Below, piece by piece: positions 34,182-45,059 of a stretch of 64,000 nt of DNA. A model generated the notes under the pieces. It was not told the DNA's origin. It did not search any database and was given only the letters and a program-made list of their open reading frames with translations. Within the stretch, counting starts at the first letter, position 1; every line of letters starts with the position of its first letter. A program made the translations under genes and the position numbers. The DNA comes from Hansfordia pulvinata (Eukaryota; Ascomycota; Sordariomycetes; Xylariales). The stretch spans positions 2,666,001 to 2,730,000 of the forward strand of contig BJKQ01000004.1 of NCBI GenBank assembly GCA_006538405.1, read 5' to 3'.

Positions 34182-35708
34182 GGCGGCGGAGTGGTTGTGG
34201 TAGGATGCGAGAATGTGGGAAGGCGGCAGAGGGGAGAGCAGGAGGGGGTGAGTGCAGACAGAGTGCACTCGGAGGAGGTGTGGGATGTGGTGGATGTGGT
34301 GACCGAGTGGTTGACGGCGGCGGTGTATGGATGGAGGGGTAGTGCTCGGTGAGGGCAGAGCGTTGACGGGCCTACTGGCGCGGATGCGGGCGAGCAGAAG
34401 TCAGGCAGGGCTCCTGAGGTTTGTGAGGCTACCAGGCAACCTTGCACGCCCGGGTCGGAGGACGAGGGCGGGCGGTGGTCGGGCGGTCGGGGGGGCGGGA
34501 AGAAGCTGGCAGGCCGAGAGCTGGTGGTGGTGCGGCGGCTGCTGCTGCTGGCGGCAAGAGGCGTTGCGTTTGCGTGCGTGCGTGCGTGCAGAAAACAAAG
34601 AGGGGCAGCTACCGTCGGGGCGAGAGCGTGTGGCGGCGCGGTCGTCCTGCGAGGGCAGCAGAGGGCGGCGAGGGGGCGGTCGGGTCGTGTCGTCTCCTGC
34701 TGGGTAGTGGTGTGGTCAGGCCAGGGCTGGTCGAGGGAGGGAGGGAAAAAACAATGACGGCTGGTCGATCGGGATGGGGGAGGAGGAGAGGCGGGGAGCG
34801 GCGGCGGCGGCGGCGGCGGTAATCTCTGACCTACGTCCAGATTACCTAACCCAGCACCACCACCTGCTCCAGTGCCAATTCCAGCGCGCGCGCGCCGCTG
34901 CTCCAGATCCGTCCGTCTCCGTACCCGAACCCGAAACCTTTATTAGCAGCTGCAGAGGCCCGTAGGTACGGTAAGTGGTAGGTAATGACTTTTCCATTTC
35001 ATTGAAAGTATAGGTAATACCACCACCTCCACCACCATCACTGGACGGCCCCTCTGCGTAGCCGCGCCCTTTCAAATAGCAGGCAGCGGGCAGCTGCCTC
35101 ACTTTTGTACCGTCGGCTGCCTTGGGATTGGGATGCCAATCGGACTATGATAGGTCAAGGTACTGCACATACCTCTTTGTTGTACTCACATCAACCCACC
35201 GAAGAACCCCGTCGGCTCCAGCTGGAGGTAGATTCTGACGGCTTCCCTTGCCGCCGGCGCCCAAGCCGAGAGCAGCCCGCAAAACGCGAGATTCGCCGCC
35301 TTGCCCGCCGGTCAGCCGGTTGGTGTGCCGGGGAACAGGGAGGGATGACGATACCACTCCGCGTGGGTAGTAGGTAGGCGGGTAGGTACCAGGCTCGTGT
35401 ACGCTGGGGTGGCTTATTTGTGTGCGCGCAAATCCAAGATCCGGGCCGGCGAAGTCCGCTTATTATTAACCATAAAAAGTCGATTAACATAAGATGCCCT
35501 CGCCCTGCATTGAATCGCGGGCAAAACGAATCTGCTGACGGGAAACAAAGAACTCCAAGATAACCAGAGGTCGTTTATTTCCCCGCCCGCAAGTTTATCT
35601 GCGCGTGAGGTTGCGGCTGCGCCAGTCGATGCAAATGCGACCCAGGGAAAGACAAAGAACGGGGACGCCGAATGCTAGCAAGCCCAAATTACCACGGAGC
35701 CGGGAGGG

Positions 35709-35747
<39 letters not shown>

Positions 35748-38505
35748 GCATGAGCCAGGGCATGCGGTCCGATCCTCCGCTAGAAACTCCGTCGGGTCGG
35801 CCGCGATGCTGTTTCTCTTATATGCACATACAGTCGCACAAGACAATCCGAGCTCCTCAAGCCATCCGAGCATCCCGACTAGGATAGCAAGCCGGCTCCG
35901 TCCCAGGCGACGACTCTGTTGCACAAGGCGGTTCGCCGTCGATCGCGGTCGAGGGGGGCGCAGGGACGGACGACTTGAAGTCGCCCTCAGCCTGCAGATA
36001 CCTTGCCTAAAGTGTATCATGTGTGCTTCCACAATATATGTGTGTGTGCATCTAAACACATAAATGGTTACCTGAGTGAATGTGCGTATCCGTACATGGA
36101 CAGACGGGCTTGAGGATCCATGGATGTGCCTGGTCGCCGTCGCGCCCGTTGCAGGGACGCCCGTCCGGAGCTGGAGCGTGAAGCCCCGCACCTGGAGGTT
36201 CCTGCGTGCCGGGAGCACCCATCATGGAACGGTACTCCCGTCGTACTCGTACCCAGCCCCCCGCCCCCCCTGGAATTGGTAGGTACTGGAGCAGAGCCAT
36301 GGAGGATCTGGAGGTACCTGCGGTCGTGAGCACGAGAGAGGTGCCTAGGGATAAGTTCCCAAAGGTGCAACAGGCCAAGGGTCCGAATATTTTGACCCAG
36401 ACCGCCGACGTATGTTGACTGGGAGAGGCGTCATCTGCACTGGCATCGTCCGAATGGATTGGGTGCTGCTATCGCGACCTGGCCGTCACTGGCTGGCTCC
36501 TCTCAGGTCGTGAGGAACATTGGATGGCGGGGCATTCTCTGCAACCTACATGTAGCAGACAGACCACCGCAAAACCCCGATCCGGCCCTGACGGAGAAGG
36601 TTGCCGGCCTGTGCTAACTCTGAAGCTGCCGGGCGGGCTTCAAGCTGCCCACCCGGACCTGCGAGCGGGCTTGCTTGCGCGGTCACCCTCTGCTGATATG
36701 GCAAAAAAAAGAAGAGAGAGAGAGAGAAAGACAACCATCAGGGACTACCTAGTTTCAGGAACGAGGTAATAAAAAGCACGCACGGCGCACTCGTCCGGAG
36801 TGTTCCCTTGACCATGATCCCCCGAGTGCTTATCCCAGTGCCACCTGAACCGGGCGGAAGACCCCGATCCAGCTGCTGCACCGTCGAACGATGAGAACCG
36901 ACCGCCCGACCGGTGAGCCCCGTAACGCCTGCCAATCTCTTGCGGGCCACGTATCGTACCCGCTCGAGTGGCACAGGGCGGGTGACGGCATTGCACGGCG
37001 TCGCGTTCCCGACGTGTCTGCGCCCCGCGGGCATTGTCGTGTGCGCGTTTGTCAGCGCATTGCTGTAGTGCCGTATCGAGCCGTGGCGTGGCGTGGCGTG
37101 CCGTGGCGCGAAGCGAGCAAAGTCAAGTAAAGCGGGCAAGCTTCGTTCGCATCTTCCTCCCTGTTTCTCAGCTTCGGCGGGGCCTCACGGGCAAGGTATG
37201 CTCGTCAGCCGCAGACTCTCACCCGCGGGCGGGCATCATCACGATGCGGCTGCGGCTGCGGCTGTACAAGATCCGCAATAACAGCAGCGGTGGCAAGCCG
37301 ACTTCTACAACGGCGGCGGACGAGGAAGAGAGGCTGGCGGCGTTTGGGCTCGTGATGCGACTGCTCGACACGGACGCGGCCCCCACTGGACCCCCCCCCC
37401 CCAAAACACACAATTATCATGTGATTCGATGACCGAGTACCTACAGCTGGTACGGTAGTACTGTGGCAGTTGCGAGTGAGAATACTTTTCATTCTCATTA
37501 TACAAGTAGAGGTAGTCAGTTTCAGCTTGCTATTAAAGGTTTTATCGCCCCCCTGCGGTGCCCCGTCGCCTACGCCTCATCACCCACGCCTTATCAGCGG
37601 CTGATGATCAGCCGCTCGGCGGCCCTTCCATACCACTGTACGCTTTCTACCCCCTTAACTCTAACCCTTGTAATACCGCCTCTGCACGCGTGAAAAGCCC
37701 TCACATACCGCTGTTGGGATGCTCGACGGTGGTGTTGGGAAGCGCAGGTCTAGACCTGAGTCTTCAAAGTCCACTCAACGTTCAGGTACCCCTCAATCTC
37801 ATAGCTAAGGTATATAGATTGAGTTTATCCTTGACTATTAATTCAAGTGTTGAAATGATAAAGAGAAACGAAAATCCGCGCACTCAAGGTTTAAACTTAC
37901 AGAAAGGGAGAACCTTTCAATAGGTGACCCCCTTGGAGTCGTCTGACCGATGTGTAAGACGCTACTTAAATATGTGAATAGCTTCATATACTGAGTACCT
38001 AAGCAAAGATGAAGTTCCGGTACAAATTGAAAGAATGGAGTAGTATCAGGGTGGCGTAGACGGTGGAGGTGTCCGCGGAAGGCGTGGCGATACGCGCTGC
38101 AGTCGAAATAGCCGCTGTCGCCCTTTACTGTCGCCACTTCCGTAACCTGCCTACCTGATGATTTGGTTTTCTTGTAAGTCCGGACAGCATGGAAATATCA
38201 GTCAGCCGGCAGCCGCGTGAGTCAAAGAGACCATGTCTCCTTGCTCATGCTGTCTCGTTGGTCTATTCTTAGCTTTCTCTCATTCATTACCTTTCGACCC
38301 ATGACACTGCCTCGATGTTCTCTCGGGACCGCGTGGCCACCTTCCCGGGGAGCCCTTAGATCCTTGAATAGTCACACTGGTGCCAAAATCTGGATTTTGC
38401 AGTACAAGAAGCCTGGTAGCCTCCAGTTTGCATTCTCAACTCACACAACCTCGTCTCTTAACTTATCAACTTGCCAGGAAACAAGCATCGGAGAGAAAAG
38501 TGAAC
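34182..38505. other. Intergenic region upstream of CRM1 and of the secreted protein gene
   Basis: About 4.3 kb without a supported gene, between two divergently transcribed genes. The left part is GC-rich with GGC/GCC tracts (CRM1 promoter side). The part from about 37.4 to 38.5 kb is clearly more AT-rich than the rest of the window. Open frames are short or low in complexity. Confidence 0.4.
35710..35743. repeat. (GA)n microsatellite
   Basis: About 16 uninterrupted GA units, the second such tract in the window; it lies in non-coding DNA. Confidence 0.85.
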
Positions 38506-39395
38506 ATGCTGAAGCTTCGCCTGCCCCTTATCATCACTTGCGTTCTGCTTTGCTGCGGATTTACCTCGGCAAGCATTGAGAAGCGGGAGCGATGGCGCCT
38601 GGTTGGGCACAGAATATGCAGCGAGGTGCGTCCCTCGCCAAGATTGTGTTAAGCCCGCTGATCACGGACAGGCTGAGGCCAGGGCGTCCATGAGAAGTCA
38701 GTCGCCGGCATACAGTGGACGGCATCAACCACACTGGACTGAGCTCTCGACAGGTACAGGGCTCTACTTGATGCCCGATATCACCTCATGGGGCGAACTC
38801 GGAGACAATCAATGGTAAGTGTGGTCACAGACTGCAGATCATGCAGAGAGTTCTGCAGATGTTAACACAATCGCAGGATATGTACATATTATGTCTCGGC
38901 ATCTACGTGGGACAACCAACCTTTGATCAAACTTCCGGAATACGACGACGACGACGACGACGATTACTCACTCTTCTACGCGCCACCACAGAACATCGTA
39001 AGTGTGGCCCATGATTTAGCCGGGGTACCTGACAGGGCCGGCACACGTGCACGAACTTGACTGAAAACAGCCGGCAGCAAACTTTCATCGAGAGATATTG
39101 GCCAGACCGTCAGTGGGACGAGGTGATACGCCTCTCAGTCATTCCCAGGGATTCCTTGGAAGAAGGCGTCGATTACAACGTCGATATCCCAATCGCCCAA
39201 ATGACCATTCCGCCCACCGTAATCGGCCAGCTGCGCTGGTACATCACCTGCGAGGAGCTGGGGACACACCCGCTGACCCAGCAATACTACCCCACGGTTC
39301 GCTATACCGATTTCCGCCGTGCCAAGGGGTACTACTCGTATCTCAACGTTGAAGGGGATGAAGACAAGCTTTTAGCGCTGGGAATCTTGCCTTAA
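38506..39395 (+). CDS. Small secreted protein, unknown function
   Basis: Exons 38506-38625, 38672-38814, 38877-38997 and 39078-39395 give 233 residues. Residues 1-22 (MLKLRLPLIITCVLLCCGFTSA) form a clear signal peptide, followed at once by SIEKRERW, where KR could be cut by a Kex2-type protease. The mature part has three cysteines, an Asp7 tract (YDDDDDDDYS) encoded by a GAC repeat, and ends in YYSYLNVEGDEDKLLALGILP. The first three introns have good signals; the last acceptor at 39077 was chosen because it keeps the frame, while an AG seven bases earlier does not. I do not recognise the family. Length, secretion and AT-richer surroundings make it a candidate lineage-specific secreted protein or effector, which is inference. 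It converges on the aminotransferase gene. Confidence 0.65.
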
Positions 39396-40226
39396 GAAAA
39401 ATGCTCTTATTCGCCACGCAGCCACAGGCAGGATGCACGCAGCAAAGGCACGAGGCAGGGCGTGAAAGACACCCACGTCTACAACGCTGCCCTGCAGGAT
39501 ATCGTAGAATGCGTTGTCAAGATCGCTGGGGTCGGACGTAAGCATGGCTGACCTACCTGGGAGCATGGCCAAGTCCGACCTGAGATTGTACCCATGCATA
39601 ACCGGCCAACGGTTACTTAAGTAGAAAGAAGTTATAATCCTCACACCGTACCCAGTCTTCCCCGTTGAGTTGATGTATGAGACAGTGGCCGGAGTCCCCG
39701 ATTTGCCCAGTGAGTGCGGTCGCGGAGGTCTGAGCAATGCGCTTAGGGGTATTGTGGAAGAGCGCGTGCGTGTTGGTGTACCGTTGGGCGGTTCTCGGTC
39801 CAGCGCGCGGGTCATAGGCCGGCACCTTCTTACTTCGCAGGCGAGAGGCAAGATGGCGACGGGGTAAATTGGCTGTGGGCGAAAAGGACGTTGCACGTGC
39901 TTCTTCTAGTACAGGAATCCCCTTGCAACTCATCGTCTCGAACCTGAAGGCGTATAGGCCACCAACGATCATCCTTGGATGTGCGCGTCTCAAAACCGAT
40001 ACTACTGTTCGCTCACACAAGGTCACCATTGCTCGCGGCTGCACATGTGGTTCATTATATTGTAGGTGTAGATACTCGGTGGCCGTGACTGGAAGGCCGC
40101 GGTCCTTTCCCATCCAGCTTTCTAGATCCTGTGTCGTCTATCCCAGAGGCCCTTTTCCGAGCTTTGCAGACATTCGTTTTCCAGGACCAGGAGAACAGTA
40201 CGATAAGCGGCTGATCTGATCAGGCA
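39396..40226. other. Convergent intergenic region
   Basis: This lies between the secreted protein gene (+) and the aminotransferase gene (-). Overlapping frames on both strands (for example 39372-39896 on the minus strand) show no recognisable family. It is probably 3' untranslated sequence plus spacer. Confidence 0.4.
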
Positions 40227-41595
40227 TTACGCTTTCTGGTAGCCGCAGGCAGCGAGGTTGTTCTTCAGAGCATTCAAGGCCTTGTCAATGTCATTCCGTG
40301 CCGGGTCGAGCTGTCACGATGTCAGCAAAACGCATTACTGTTTTCGCGCGCGGAGATGACTTACTGCGCTGACGCTCATGTGGCCGAAGCGGATGTATTT
40401 GCCGACAATCGCCTTGTGTACGCCGCCGGCAAAAATGACGCCACTCTGAGCCAGCTTGGGCAACAAGTCGGTGGCCTTGACGGTCTCGGGAAGGTAAATG
40501 GCCGTCATGGCGTGAGACTGGTCGGCCGGGTCGGTGGCGACCTGCTTCAAGCCGAGCTCCTCCTCGACATACTTCTTGACCCTGTTGGACGTCTCAATGT
40601 GCTTGGTGAACCGCTCGGACAGAGGCTTGGCCAGGATCTGCGACAAGGCAGTGTGGAGGGCGTGGATGAGCTGCGGCGACGGGGTGGCGAAATAGGACGG
40701 CTGCTTGGCCTCGTACTTCTTCATGACTGCATCTTGTTAGCCCGACAGGAATACAAGCAGGCCTCCCTCCGGAGGCGTCCGGGTCGTCGCGAATACGTAC
40801 TGGGAGTCCAGTTCTTCATCGAGGCAAAGTAGGCCGGCACAGGAGTCTTGCGCCTCTCAAAAGCCTCCATGGCCCTGCCGCTGAACATGGAGATGGACAA
40901 GCCGGCGGGGCAGCCAATGGCCTTCTGGCTGGCCGTGACAACACCGTCGATATTCCAGGCATCGAACTGGATTTCCTCGCAGGCTACACTGCAGACGCCG
41001 TCGACGAGGAAGAGGGTCTCGGGAGAGACGCGCTTGACAGAGGCGGAAAGCGACTGAAGCTCGCTCAGCACGCCAGTCGAGGTGTCGACATGGGTGACAG
41101 TGATGGCCTTGTACTTCTTGCTCTTGAGGGCGGCCTCGATCTCGGGCAGCTGGGGGCGGGCGCCGACGGGAGCCGAGATGACATCGACATTGGCCCCATA
41201 GACGCGGAGGCAGTCGGCGAAGCCGTCGCTGAAGTAGCCGGTGCTGAGGACGAGGACATTGTCGCCGCTCTCGAGAAGATTGGTCGAGACCAGATCCCAG
41301 CCCAGGGTTCCGGAGCCGGAGATGACAAAGGGCTGCGACGTGGGGGCGGTGGTCTGGAACAGCTTGCGCAGCATGGTGAGGGTTTCGCTGAAGGTGTTGA
41401 CGAAGCTCGGGGCCTGGTGACCCTCGCTGGGCGGTGGAGAATCGGCTCAGCATCGAGAAGCGCAGCGGATCGGGACGAAAGGGGAGCTTTCACATGAAAG
41501 TCTTACCTGTAGTGGCTCATGGACTGGAGGACGGCATCGTCAAACTCGATGGGCCCTGGGATGAGCAGGGTGGCGTGCTCGGGCTGGGACGACAT
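40227..41595 (-). CDS. Alanine-glyoxylate aminotransferase (class V, PLP-dependent)
   Basis: Exons 41595-41507, 41426-40801, 40726-40365 and 40310-40227 give 386 residues, normal for the family. The enzyme transfers the amino group of alanine to glyoxylate, making glycine and pyruvate. Seen: the start MSSQPEHATLLIPGPIEF, SEGHQAPSF, the cofactor segment SGSGTLGWD, the Asp of LFLVDGVCS, the PLP lysine in ASQKAIGCPAG and the C-terminal KYIRFGHMS. It ends in GYQKA, so there is no PTS1. The frame stays open upstream, and an in-frame ATG at 41766 would add 57 residues with no Asp or Glu, rich in Ala, Ser, Pro and Arg, which could target mitochondria. I annotate the shorter start because it coincides with the conserved N-terminus. 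Serine-pyruvate activity is an alternative. The gene is divergent from Vps29. Confidence 0.92.
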
Positions 41596-43309
41596 GGTGG
41601 GCGGGTGCGCGGAGGGGCTGGAGGTAGAGGCAGGGGAGGAGGACGAGGCAGAAGCAGCGGCGGCCGATGAGGAAGAGGCGGACAGCTGGAGAGATATTTG
41701 ACCCAGACGCGATGACGCCGACGAGGGGTAGGCAGGCGAGCGAGGGCGCGGCGGAGGCGGGGCCATGGCAGCGAGGACGGGGCCCAGCAGCAGCCGCGGG
41801 GCTCGGGCTCGGGCTCGGGACAGGCAGAGGCACGCCAGGATGGATGGATGGAGGCGATCTGGGGTACCGGACGGGTACCTGGTGGCGGGCCGCGGCGGCG
41901 CTGGAGAGAAGAAGCAGCAGCAGCTGGAGCGCGGTACGGTGCGGTGCGGTGCGGTGCGGTGCGGTGCAGTGCAGTGCAGTGGAATAGCCGAACGACCGTG
42001 AGGGGGACGTGGTTGCCTTCCGGGCGGACGGGTGGGAGCGGTGGTGCGGTGCGGGAGAGTACGGGGAGGTAACCTTGATCTCCAGTGGGAATGGCTCGAG
42101 GGAGAGGGGGTGAGCTGGACCTGAGCACCTACCACACCACTACAGCACAGGACCCCCAGGACGAGCACTCGTGCAGCTCTCAGCCCGCGCCGGGCCCCGT
42201 CGAGTCGTCCGGTACCATGCGGGGAGAATGTACCCCGATGCTTCCCGAGACCGGGACGACAGCCGTGTCGCGGACTTGGGATGATGGCGCATCCAATTTC
42301 TTGTATCTCTGGGCCACGGCTTCGAGACCGATTGGCGACGGGCCCAAGTCCCTTGCGGCACTTCGGGACGCCTCCAGCGGCAGATCGACGGGGCAACACC
42401 GAGCCAACTCCGCCGCAGTCTTTGCGTTGTGGCTTTCGCCGTTGGCTCCTATGCTCCGTCCTCGGCACGGCCGCCGTTGGAAGGGCGCGAGTGGACCTCA
42501 TCGTGAGGTGGGCCCCGTCAAGAGGCGGGTGACGCTTGGAGATTGACGTCTGTGCCCAGTACGAGAACCGTACGTATCGCGGTCCGGGAATTTACGTTCG
42601 CGAAGCACTCAACTCTGGTCGGGTCTACCTTAACAAGCACCTAATTGAGGTGCGATAGTAAGTACCCCGCGAACGTTATTTCCCTGACCGTGTAATACCT
42701 AGTGAGTAGTGGATGTGGACGGAAGAAACGTGCAGAACCTAACCCTGATCTCAAGCTGGCACACTTCAGTCCTTGAGAGCCCCCGTCCTTGACCATTTTC
42801 CCGACCTCGTCATGTCTTGAACTTGAGCTTGGAAGCGGCAAGACTGGCGATGCAGTTTGGCATCCTCGAACCTGCAAGAAAAGGGACATGCCCGGAGATC
42901 TTTTGTGTGCTGATACGCAGGGACTTGACCTGTGGTGCATGTCAACGCCTTTCCATTGGATACATTACATAAGGTAGAGGTAGCCCTGCATCTAGCCAGG
43001 TACGAGAACCCCCGTCTCTACCTTGGGGCGTACGGGGCGATGAGCCAAACCTGAAGGTACATAACATGTAGCACCCCGCCGTACCCGCCTCCAGCACTAC
43101 AGCTCCTGGTACGAGTACCGGCCGGGCTGACCCTCCATTGGCCGCCGCCCGGCCCGCCTCAGCTTCTACCCGACATAATTGACATCACACTACACCCCCC
43201 CTCAATACCAGTACCTATCGAACGCTTTCCCGCGACCCAAAGCCGACGCGCCAACAGCTTCAAAACCCCGCCTGCTTTCCCGCAACAGCCTTCCGCCGCG
43301 CCGCCCGCA
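41596..43309. promoter_or_regulatory. Divergent intergenic region, aminotransferase / Vps29
   Basis: About 1.7 kb between two start codons facing away from each other. The first 900 bases remain open in the aminotransferase frame but look like GC-driven noise apart from the possible 57-residue extension. No other gene is supported. A GGTACGAGTACC palindrome lies at 43109-43120. Confidence 0.4.
41931..41981. repeat. Pentanucleotide repeat (GCGGT)n grading into (GCAGT)n
   Basis: GCGGT units, the first degenerate, followed by GCAGT units, in the upstream region of the aminotransferase gene. The period of five excludes a coding explanation. Confidence 0.8.
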
Positions 43310-44040
43310 ATGGCGTTCCTCATCCTCGTCATCGGCGACCTGCACATCCCCGACCGCGCCCTCGACGTGCCCCCCAAGTTCAAGAAGCTGCTGTCCCCCG
43401 GCAAGATCGGCCAGACGCTGTGCCTGGGCAACCTGACGGACAAGCAGACCTACGAGTACCTGCGGTCCATCTCCCCGGACCTGCGCATCGTCCGCGGCCG
43501 CTACGACGTCGAGGCCGCCTCCCTGCCCCTCTCGGGCGTCGTCACCCACGGCTCCCTGCGCGTCGGCTTCGTCGAGGGCTTCACCCTCGTCTCCGCCGAC
43601 CCGGACCTGCTGCTGGCCGAGGCCAACAAGCTCGACGTCGACGTTCTGTGCTGGGGCGGCACCCACCGCTTCGACGCCTTCGAGTACATGGACAAGTTCT
43701 TCGTCAACCCCGGCTCCGCCACCGGCGCCTACACCACCGGCTGGACCTCGGCCGACCGCCACGGGCCCGGAGCCCCGGCCACTCCGGCCGAGGAGGAGGA
43801 CATGGTCCCCAGCTTCTGCTTGATGGACGTGAGTCTTTCACCGTTATCATACTTTTGCCTCCCTTCCCCTTCCCGGAACTCACAAACTGACATCGCCCCC
43901 TTTCGCGACAACAGGTTCAAGGCATTTCCCTCACCCTATACGTCTACCAGCTGCGCAAGGACGCCAACGGCGCCGAGAACGTCGCCGTCGAAAAGGTCAC
44001 ATACACCAAGCCCGTCGGCACCGTGGCGCCCAGCACGTGA
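43310..44040 (+). CDS. VPS29: Retromer subunit Vps29
   Basis: Exons 43310-43828 and 43915-44040, joined in phase 0, encode 214 residues. The fold is that of calcineurin-like phosphoesterases: MAFLILVIGDLHIPDRA, LPKFKKLL-like KFKKLLSPGKIGQTLCLGNL, YLRSISPDLRIVRGRYD and FVNPGSATGAY are all conserved. Vps29 binds Vps35 and Vps26 to form the retromer cargo-recognition trimer that recycles receptors from endosome to Golgi. Two ligands of the human metal site are altered: the human IHGH segment is VEGF here and GHTH is GGTH, in line with loss of enzyme activity in this family. A short insertion (HGPGAPATPAEEED) precedes the MVPSFCLMD strand, as in other fungal members. No frame problem was seen. 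It is divergent from the aminotransferase gene and convergent with shugoshin. Confidence 0.95.
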
Positions 44041-45059
44041 GAGCGAAACAGAAGAGCGCACGCGCGCACACGCGTACAGCCCAGGATAGTGACCAATATC
44101 CTGGAAGAGGAGGGAAGGCAAAGCGAGAGGCATGTGAAACAAGAAATTCGACACGACACGACACGACACGACACACAACTAAGCAGATGACCGACGCTTG
44201 ATGGTGCCGTTCTTGACGAACGTGCACCCGGTCCGGGAGAGACAAAGATGCAAGGGCCACCACGAAGCCCGCCTCGGGCGTGATGAGGTCTTGCCAGCAG
44301 CATATGCGATCGCTTTGGGGAGTGAGGACGTCTGGCAGTACAGCCGCCTTGATCCGCAGTGACCACGGCAAACGTAGGGGCTGTTTGGACGAAACGACTC
44401 GAGGCGACGAAATGCGCAATGGTTGGCCGGGCGTGACATCTATTACAGATTACATGAGAGATGATGACGTATATACCACTGGCGAAGCAGATGGACTCGG
44501 TGTATCCGAGGGCCACCGTAAGGGCAACCGGGTTCCACATAAGCATCCTAAATAGTCGTTGGGGCTAATCTTTCGGGGTAATGAGTAGACTACGCAAAAA
44601 AATTGCAAGCCAAGTCAGCCTATGAGGGCGAGCGATGCAACAATGTGGTGTTCATATGGTGGTAAGATACTGAATTGATATCCTAAAAAGCAGGCTCATC
44701 GCGATGGCCGGCTTGCTGGGGATAGGAGACCCTTGAAAAAGCAGCGGTACAGACAGGCAAGATGCGATATGCGGACGGTCGGGTATGCGAAAAGAAGCAC
44801 GCGAGCAAGCAGGCAGGCAAGCAGGTACTCCGCGACTCCGGCGCTATGAATGTGGGCGAACGAGATGGACGAGTGTAAAAACAAGAAACAGGTCCATGCG
44901 GTGGGGAATTATCGTGAGTGAACAGAAGCAAGACAAACAGCCCACAGGGCATCAAGACCCGTCGAAAAACAGACTCGTCAAAAAATAAGGACAGGACATC
45001 TGAGAAACGCTGGCCAGATTTGACTGCGGACAAGTGGGGGAAGGACGCAGCGCCTGGGT
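44041..45059. other. Convergent intergenic region
   Basis: The 3' flanks of Vps29 (+) and shugoshin (-). Sequence is relatively AT-rich after 44400 and no gene is supported. An ACACG pentanucleotide repeat lies at 44150-44175. Confidence 0.45.
44150..44175. repeat. (ACACG)n pentanucleotide repeat
   Basis: About five ACACG units just downstream of the Vps29 stop codon, probably in its 3' untranslated region. Confidence 0.8.

Noticed and set aside
41767..42501. Extension of the aminotransferase frame up to 42501
   Set aside because: The frame stays open because of GC content; the sequence is Arg/Pro/His-rich, and the pentanucleotide repeat inside it shows no coding constraint. Only the 57-residue extension from 41766 is kept as a possibility.
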